The notes below the pieces were generated by a model. That model was not told the origin of the DNA. It did no database searches and was given only the letters and a program-made list of their open reading frames with translations. This document shows positions 28,511 through 32,421 of a stretch of DNA of 32,421 nt, piece after piece (positions within the stretch are counted from its first letter, which is position 1; each line of letters begins with the position of its first letter). Source of the DNA: Kitasatospora griseola (GTDB taxonomy: Bacteria > Actinomycetota > Actinomycetes > Streptomycetales > Streptomycetaceae). The stretch spans positions 21,089 through 53,509 of the forward strand of contig NZ_BMRI01000039.1 in assembly GCF_014648555.1 (NCBI RefSeq). The letters are read 5' to 3'. Position numbers and translations under genes: made by a program.

Positions 28511-28573
28511 GGTCGCACCGGCCCCTTCCCTCGAAGACTTCGCTTTCCCGTTCACGGTAGGCGGAGGGGGACG

Positions 28574-28603
28574 GCTTTCCGATTGGACGGACGGGTGGAA
28601 AGC
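28574..28603 (-). promoter_or_regulatory. Inverted repeat upstream of the aldehyde dehydrogenase gene, candidate PucR-type operator
   Basis: GCTTTCC (28574-28580) and GGAAAGC (28597-28603) form a perfect 7-bp inverted repeat with a 16-base spacer, 64-93 bases before GTG 28510. It sits in the 139-base gap between the pucR-type gene and the dehydrogenase. Position and AT-rich half-sites, rare in this GC-rich DNA, favour a regulator site. Which protein binds is not shown. Confidence 0.4.
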
Positions 28604-28649
28604 AGCCGGTCGATTTCTACGGACAGGACAGGCCCGTCCGGGGCGGGGC

Positions 28650-30215
28650 TCAGTCCTCGCCCGCCCGCAGCGCCAGCCACAGCTCCATCCGGACGTCCGT
28701 GTCGTCCAGCGAGCGGCCCAGCAGCTCCTCGACCCGGCGCATCCGATAGCGCAGGGTGTGCCGGTGCACGCCGAGATCGGCGGCCGCCGCGTCCCACTGG
28801 CCGTGCCGGGACAGCCAGGCCCGCAGCGAGGCCACCAGGTCGCCGCGGGCGGTGCGGTCGTGTTCGCGCAGCGGGCGCAGCAGGCCCTCGGCGAACGCGG
28901 TGACGGCCTCCTCGCCGAGCAGCGGGAGCAGCGAGCCGGCGCCGACCTCCTCGTGGTCGACGGTGCGGCGGCCGCCGCGCTGGGCGACCGCCAGCGCCCG
29001 CTCGGCCTGGGCGTGCGCGGTGCCGGCCTCCTCCAGGGCGGCCGGGGCGGAGACGCCGAGCGCCAGGCCCTCGTGCTCCTCGACGGCGCCCAGGCAGGCC
29101 CGGTGCACCGAGCCGTTGTCGATGGCGAGCACCATCAGGCGCGGCCCGTGCGCGCCGTCCTCGCGGGCCACCAGCAGCTTCTCGCCGACCTTGCCGCCGG
29201 CCTGCTCGGCGCGGTCGCCGAGCTCGCCGAGCGCCTCCGCGGCCTCCGGGCCGGGCCCGGCGGCGGCCACCAGCACCCGGACGGTGCCCTCGGGCAGGCC
29301 GCCGAACAGCCCCGCGGCGATCTGGCGGGCGGTGCCGACCTCACCGGCCAGCACCATCCGCAGCAGCGCCGCGCCCATCTTCTCCTCGGCCTGCCGCAGC
29401 TCCCGGGAGCGCTCCAGGGTGAGGGTGAGCAGCGCGACGGCGGCGTTCAGCACGTACCGCTCGGTCGGGGTGATGCGGTCCTCGGTGCCGACCGCGAGGA
29501 AGCCGCGCGGGCGGCGGTCCGCGCCGAGCGACTGGACCACCACGTAGTCCTCGTCGGCGGTGTCGATGGTGCCGGCCCGGCCCTGCAGCGCGGCGCTCGA
29601 CGGCGCGGGGCGGCGGCGCAGCCGGTCCACCTCGGCGGCCAGCCGGCCGGCCCGGCGGGCGGCCCAGTCCGGGGCGACCGCGGACAGCGCGCCGGAGCCG
29701 TCGTACAGCGCGGCCCACCCGCCCAGGCGGGCGGCCAGCCGGCGGACGATCGCGGTGGTGCCGTCCTTGCCGAGCGCGGCCCGGGTCAGCTCCTCCTGCG
29801 CCTCGAAGCTGGTGGTGACGGCCTCGTACTGCTCGGCGGCCAGCGCGGCGGACACGGTCTTGGAGATCGCGATGAACGGCGTCGCCTCGGGCACCCGCAG
29901 CAGCGGCAGCCCGCGCTGCGCGGCGGCGTCCACCAGCGCCTGCGGCACCTCGGTGTGCGAGAGGCCGACCCCCAGCCCGAGCCCGACCACGCCGGCGTCC
30001 GCCAACCGGTGCACGTAGGCCTGCAGACCGGCGGCGCTCTTGCCCAGCTTGATGCCGGTGGTGAGGAGCAGCTCACCGCCCTCCAGGAACGGAGTGGGGT
30101 CGTCCAGCTCGCTGGTGTGCACCCAGCGGACCGGGCGTTCCAGGTGGTCCGCGCCTGCCAGCACCGTCAGGTGGAGCGTGCTGGTGCGGACGACGGAGGC
30201 GAGTGTGGGGGGCAT
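28650..30215 (-). CDS. PucR-family transcriptional regulator (possibly EpuRI-like)
   Basis: The 521-aa protein starts at ATG 30215 after GAAGGTGCC. The N-terminal PucR domain spans roughly residues 1-125 (TLASVVRTSTLHLTVLAGAD, ERPVRWVHTSELDDPTPFLE, LLLTTGIKLG). The middle reads as a GGDEF-like/sensor section (LVAAAGPGPEAAEALGELGD and LALGVSAPAALEEAGTAHAQ). The C-terminal PucR helix-turn-helix is clear: LRAWLSRHGQWDAAAADLGV, HRHTLRYRMRRVEELLGRSL. Such regulators respond to purine, polyamine or other nitrogen metabolites. Being next to the aldehyde dehydrogenase suggests it resembles EpuRI of S. coelicolor, from memory and unchecked. Its leader has a palindrome at the promoter and a hairpin. 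Confidence 0.9.
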   Translation of the reverse strand: MPPTLASVVRTSTLHLTVLAGADHLERPVRWVHTSELDDPTPFLEGGELLLTTGIKLGKSAAGLQAYVHRLADAGVVGLGLGVGLSHTEVPQALVDAAAQRGLPLLRVPEATPFIAISKTVSAALAAEQYEAVTTSFEAQEELTRAALGKDGTTAIVRRLAARLGGWAALYDGSGALSAVAPDWAARRAGRLAAEVDRLRRRPAPSSAALQGRAGTIDTADEDYVVVQSLGADRRPRGFLAVGTEDRITPTERYVLNAAVALLTLTLERSRELRQAEEKMGAALLRMVLAGEVGTARQIAAGLFGGLPEGTVRVLVAAAGPGPEAAEALGELGDRAEQAGGKVGEKLLVAREDGAHGPRLMVLAIDNGSVHRACLGAVEEHEGLALGVSAPAALEEAGTAHAQAERALAVAQRGGRRTVDHEEVGAGSLLPLLGEEAVTAFAEGLLRPLREHDRTARGDLVASLRAWLSRHGQWDAAAADLGVHRHTLRYRMRRVEELLGRSLDDTDVRMELWLALRAGED

Positions 30216-30234
30216 GGCACCTTCGATGGTTCGA

Positions 30235-30258
30235 CCCGGTCGCGTCGTTGCGACCGGG
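30235..30258 (-). promoter_or_regulatory. Hairpin in the 5' leader of the pucR-type gene
   Basis: CCCGGTCGC (30235-30243) pairs perfectly with GCGACCGGG (30250-30258) around GTCGTT. The hairpin ends 19 bases before the start codon, just ahead of the ribosome binding site, so it might affect translation or mRNA stability. Confidence 0.45.
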
Positions 30259-30278
30259 CGAGTGAGGGTTCTTCTCTC

Positions 30279-30305
30279 ATTATGGACGCTCCGGACAAGC
30301 CGGAG
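30279..30305 (-). promoter_or_regulatory. Candidate -10 with adjoining palindrome for the pucR-type gene
   Basis: On the minus strand CATAAT (complement of 30279-30284) resembles a -10 element about 64 bases before the start codon. Just upstream, CTCCGG (30289-30294) and CCGGAG (30300-30305) form a palindrome with a 5-base spacer. It overlaps the -10/-35 spacer, as an autoregulatory operator would. No good -35 was found. Confidence 0.4.
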
Positions 30306-30374
30306 TGCCGAAATCCGCCGGTCCGTACCTTCCGTGACCCAATGCTGACCACCCCGCGACCGCCCCCGGGGCGA

Positions 30375-32381
30375 TCAGTGCCGGAGGTCGACCAGCAACG
30401 GCGGCACCTGCTCCCCCGTCACCGAGGTCAGCGAGACCACCGCGTGCCCGGACGGCAGCGCGTGCGCCAGGTCGGACGGCGACCAGCGGTGCCGCTCGAC
30501 GTCCCGGGTGGTCACCGACTCGGTCTGCGCGGTGGTGCCCGACAGCGCCTTGCGCACCAGCCGGCCGGCCCGCCGCATCGTGCCGCCCGAGGTGTCCGGG
30601 GTGTGCGTCACGGCGGTCTCCCGGACCAGGTGGGTGCCCCAGGCCTCGGAGAACAGCCGACCGTCCCAGGGCGCTATGCCGGGGAAGGCCATCCGGTTGC
30701 CGACCGCGCCGAACAGCGGCGCGCGCAGCGCCTCCGGCAGGTCCGACAGCGTCCGCAGCAGCAGCACCACGCCGGCGTTGGCGCCGCGCAGTCGCTGGAT
30801 CCCGCGGATCGTCTGCGCGTCCACGGCGGCGGTGGCGTCGTCCAGCACCAGCCCCGCGAACAGCTCCCGGTCACCGCGGTCGGCGGCGGCCTGGGTGAAC
30901 TGGCCGAGCAGCAGCCGCGACAGCATCCGGGCGGCCTCCGGGTGGCTGCGCTCGGGCAGCTTCACCCGCACCCGCAGCGGATGCTCCAGCGCGCGCATCG
31001 CGAACGCCGGCTTGGCGTCCGGGCCGCCGGAGAACCCGGGGGCGAGCGCCGGACGGTCCAGCAGCGCCAGCCGGTCGGCGAGCAGCGCACCCGGGTCGTC
31101 CACCCGGCCGTGCATCCGCTCGCGCTGCTGCAGGTCCGCCTCGAACTCCGGGCGCCGACCCGACTTCTGCAACTGCTCCGCGAGCTCCGCCCACCCGTCC
31201 TGGTCACCGGCCAGCAGCCCGCGCAGCTCCCGCACCCCCGGGTAGCGGCCGTACGCCGCCCGGAACGGCCCCACCACCTGCTGCATCGAGGTCCGGGCGC
31301 TCTCCGCCCGCGGAGCCAGCTCGTCCGGCAGCAGCGCGTCGGCCAACCGGGCCGCCGCCTCGTCCGGGTTCGGCGCGGCCCCGTACAGGTCCAGCCCGTA
31401 CGGCGCGGACGGGTCGCCGGGGGCGATCACCACGTCGTACCAGTCGTCCGGGCCGAGGTCCGCGTCGGACGCCCCGACCACCACCGCGCAGGCCGCGCCC
31501 GCCAGCGCCTGCAGACACAGCGCCTCCGCCACCGGGCGGGCCAGCGCCGCCGTCTTCCCCGTCCCGGCCGGGCCGACCGCGAGCAGCGAGGTGCCGAGCA
31601 GCGCGGGCTCCAGCGCGAAGCCCGCGCTCCGGTGCGTCGCCGGGTTCTTCGGCACGTCCTGCGCGGTGCCCAACCGGACCTGACGCACCATCAGGTCGTG
31701 CCGCGCCCGCCGCCCGCCCGGCAGGTCGCGCTGCTCGGACGGGTGCGCGCAGGCGGCCGCACCGCGACTGCCCACCTGCGCGGCGAACTCCTGCCGGCCG
31801 GCCGCGTCCGCACCGACGCTCCGCCACGCCTGGTGCAGCCGCACATAGTCCACATCCCCCACCTGCTCGCCCTCCAGCCGCCGCACTGCCTCCCCGGCCG
31901 GCCGCAACTCCGCCCACACGTCCACCGCGGGCACGTCCTCGGGCTCGGGCGGGACGTCGGTGACGGTGTGCGAGACCAGCGGGAGCAGGAAGCGGCGGCC
32001 GACTTCGCGCCAGCGGCCCATCCGGCCGAAGATTCGTATGACCGCCGCAAGGACCAGGAGATTCACCAGCAGGGCGAGCACGATGGTGGGTGTCGCCGGA
32101 AGGTCACCGAGGCCGAGCATGCCGAGACCGGAGAGCGCGAAGCCGCGGCCGTAGATGAACACCAGCCACGCCACCACCAGGTTCAGCGCCGCCCGCAACA
32201 GCAGCGGCCCCGCCGCCGTCTCCCCGTCCCCCGCCGCCCTCGGGTCGTACGGGGTGTGGTGCTGGCGGTAGATGCCGGGCGGGGCCTGGGGGCGGGGGGC
32301 GGTGGCCCAGGTGGGGAGGTGGAAGGGGGCGCGGGGTGGCGGGAGGGGGGTGTGCTGGGTTCGCGCGTCGTTCAGTTCCAC
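30375..32381 (-). CDS. Membrane-anchored P-loop ATPase of unknown function
   Basis: The 668-aa protein starts at GTG 32381, with AGGAGGGG upstream. After a Pro-rich N-terminus of about 55 residues come two hydrophobic segments (LLLRAALNLVVAWLVFIYGR, then TPTIVLALLVNLLVLAAVIR). The rest is cytosolic, with Walker A AVGPAGTGKTAALA near residues 267-280 and Walker B-like FAGLVLDDATAAVD near 507-520. The two membrane helices followed by a P-loop ATPase recall coupling or motor ATPases (TraD/VirD4/FtsK type), but no conjugation genes are near and I do not claim that role. It is annotated in streptomycetes simply as an ATP/GTP-binding protein, as I recall. It lies 159 bases upstream of the pucR-type gene on the same strand. 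The 40 bases to the window edge hold only its leader. Confidence 0.8.
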   Translation of the reverse strand: MELNDARTQHTPLPPPRAPFHLPTWATAPRPQAPPGIYRQHHTPYDPRAAGDGETAAGPLLLRAALNLVVAWLVFIYGRGFALSGLGMLGLGDLPATPTIVLALLVNLLVLAAVIRIFGRMGRWREVGRRFLLPLVSHTVTDVPPEPEDVPAVDVWAELRPAGEAVRRLEGEQVGDVDYVRLHQAWRSVGADAAGRQEFAAQVGSRGAAACAHPSEQRDLPGGRRARHDLMVRQVRLGTAQDVPKNPATHRSAGFALEPALLGTSLLAVGPAGTGKTAALARPVAEALCLQALAGAACAVVVGASDADLGPDDWYDVVIAPGDPSAPYGLDLYGAAPNPDEAAARLADALLPDELAPRAESARTSMQQVVGPFRAAYGRYPGVRELRGLLAGDQDGWAELAEQLQKSGRRPEFEADLQQRERMHGRVDDPGALLADRLALLDRPALAPGFSGGPDAKPAFAMRALEHPLRVRVKLPERSHPEAARMLSRLLLGQFTQAAADRGDRELFAGLVLDDATAAVDAQTIRGIQRLRGANAGVVLLLRTLSDLPEALRAPLFGAVGNRMAFPGIAPWDGRLFSEAWGTHLVRETAVTHTPDTSGGTMRRAGRLVRKALSGTTAQTESVTTRDVERHRWSPSDLAHALPSGHAVVSLTSVTGEQVPPLLVDLRH

Positions 32382-32421
32382 TTCGGGGCCCCTCCTACGT
32401 TGCCGGCGGTGCCAGACCCGC

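Noticed and set aside
30375..32381. Annotation as a conjugative coupling protein.
   Set aside because: There are no transfer genes nearby and only a generic P-loop with two membrane helices was seen.

Overview
The window is very GC-rich DNA (roughly 73% by eye, with third codon positions almost always G or C) from an actinomycete. Gene order and protein sequences point to Streptomycetaceae (Streptomyces, Kitasatospora or a close relative). It is densely coding on both strands. No tRNA, rRNA, CRISPR array, insertion sequence or phage gene was seen, and no gene-free stretch exceeds about 260 bases. Most of it looks like chromosomal core, with some less well described genes between the core blocks.

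Layout. (1) 1-5055 is part of a type VII (ESX) secretion locus: the N-terminal part of eccB on the minus strand, then, divergently, eccE, an unrecognised 252-aa protein that overlaps eccE by one base, and a large proline/glutamine-rich MinD/ParA-like ATPase resembling mycobacterial EspI. A 20-bp bidirectional hairpin ends this block. (2) 5182-9681 (minus) carries ribF and, upstream of it, a 1163-aa protein joining a trypsin-like domain that has lost two catalytic residues to a NACHT/STAND-type P-loop NTPase. A GNAT gene follows on the plus strand. (3) 10593-18904 (minus) is the conserved translation and transcription cluster rimP-nusA-ylxR-infB-ylxP(DUF503)-rbfA-nrnA-truB. A strong hairpin after infB divides it. 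(4) 19165-21704 (plus) has a Tat/lipoprotein-type ferritin-like DUF4439 protein, a kinase-fold protein with altered catalytic motifs, and a GNAT. (5) 21712-26955 (minus) is the conserved isoprenoid and intramembrane-protease block: a small uncharacterised protein, dxr, a site-2 protease (RseP/Rip1 family), ispG and a DUF4081-GNAT protein. The same order dxr-rip1-ispG-GNAT is known in Mycobacterium. (6) 27068-32381 (minus) has an aldehyde dehydrogenase, a PucR-family regulator and a membrane-anchored P-loop ATPase. The first two fit a GABA/polyamine catabolic module.

How the genes work together. Block 3 covers 30S maturation (RimP, RbfA), initiation (IF2), transcription elongation and antitermination (NusA), nanoRNA/pAp turnover (NrnA) and tRNA modification (TruB). 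Block 5 makes isoprenoid precursors by the MEP pathway at two steps, Dxr and IspG. Several genes (9881, 20189, 21153, 26516) show a -10-like hexamer 6-8 bases before the ATG, as expected for leaderless mRNAs.

The points most worth a second look are the pseudo-protease/NACHT protein, the EspI-like ATPase with its unknown partner, a chain of 11-bp repeats in the infB leader that forms three overlapping mini-ORFs, the kinase-fold protein with non-consensus catalytic residues, and inverted repeats next to the PucR regulator. All calls come from reading the sequence; no database search was run.
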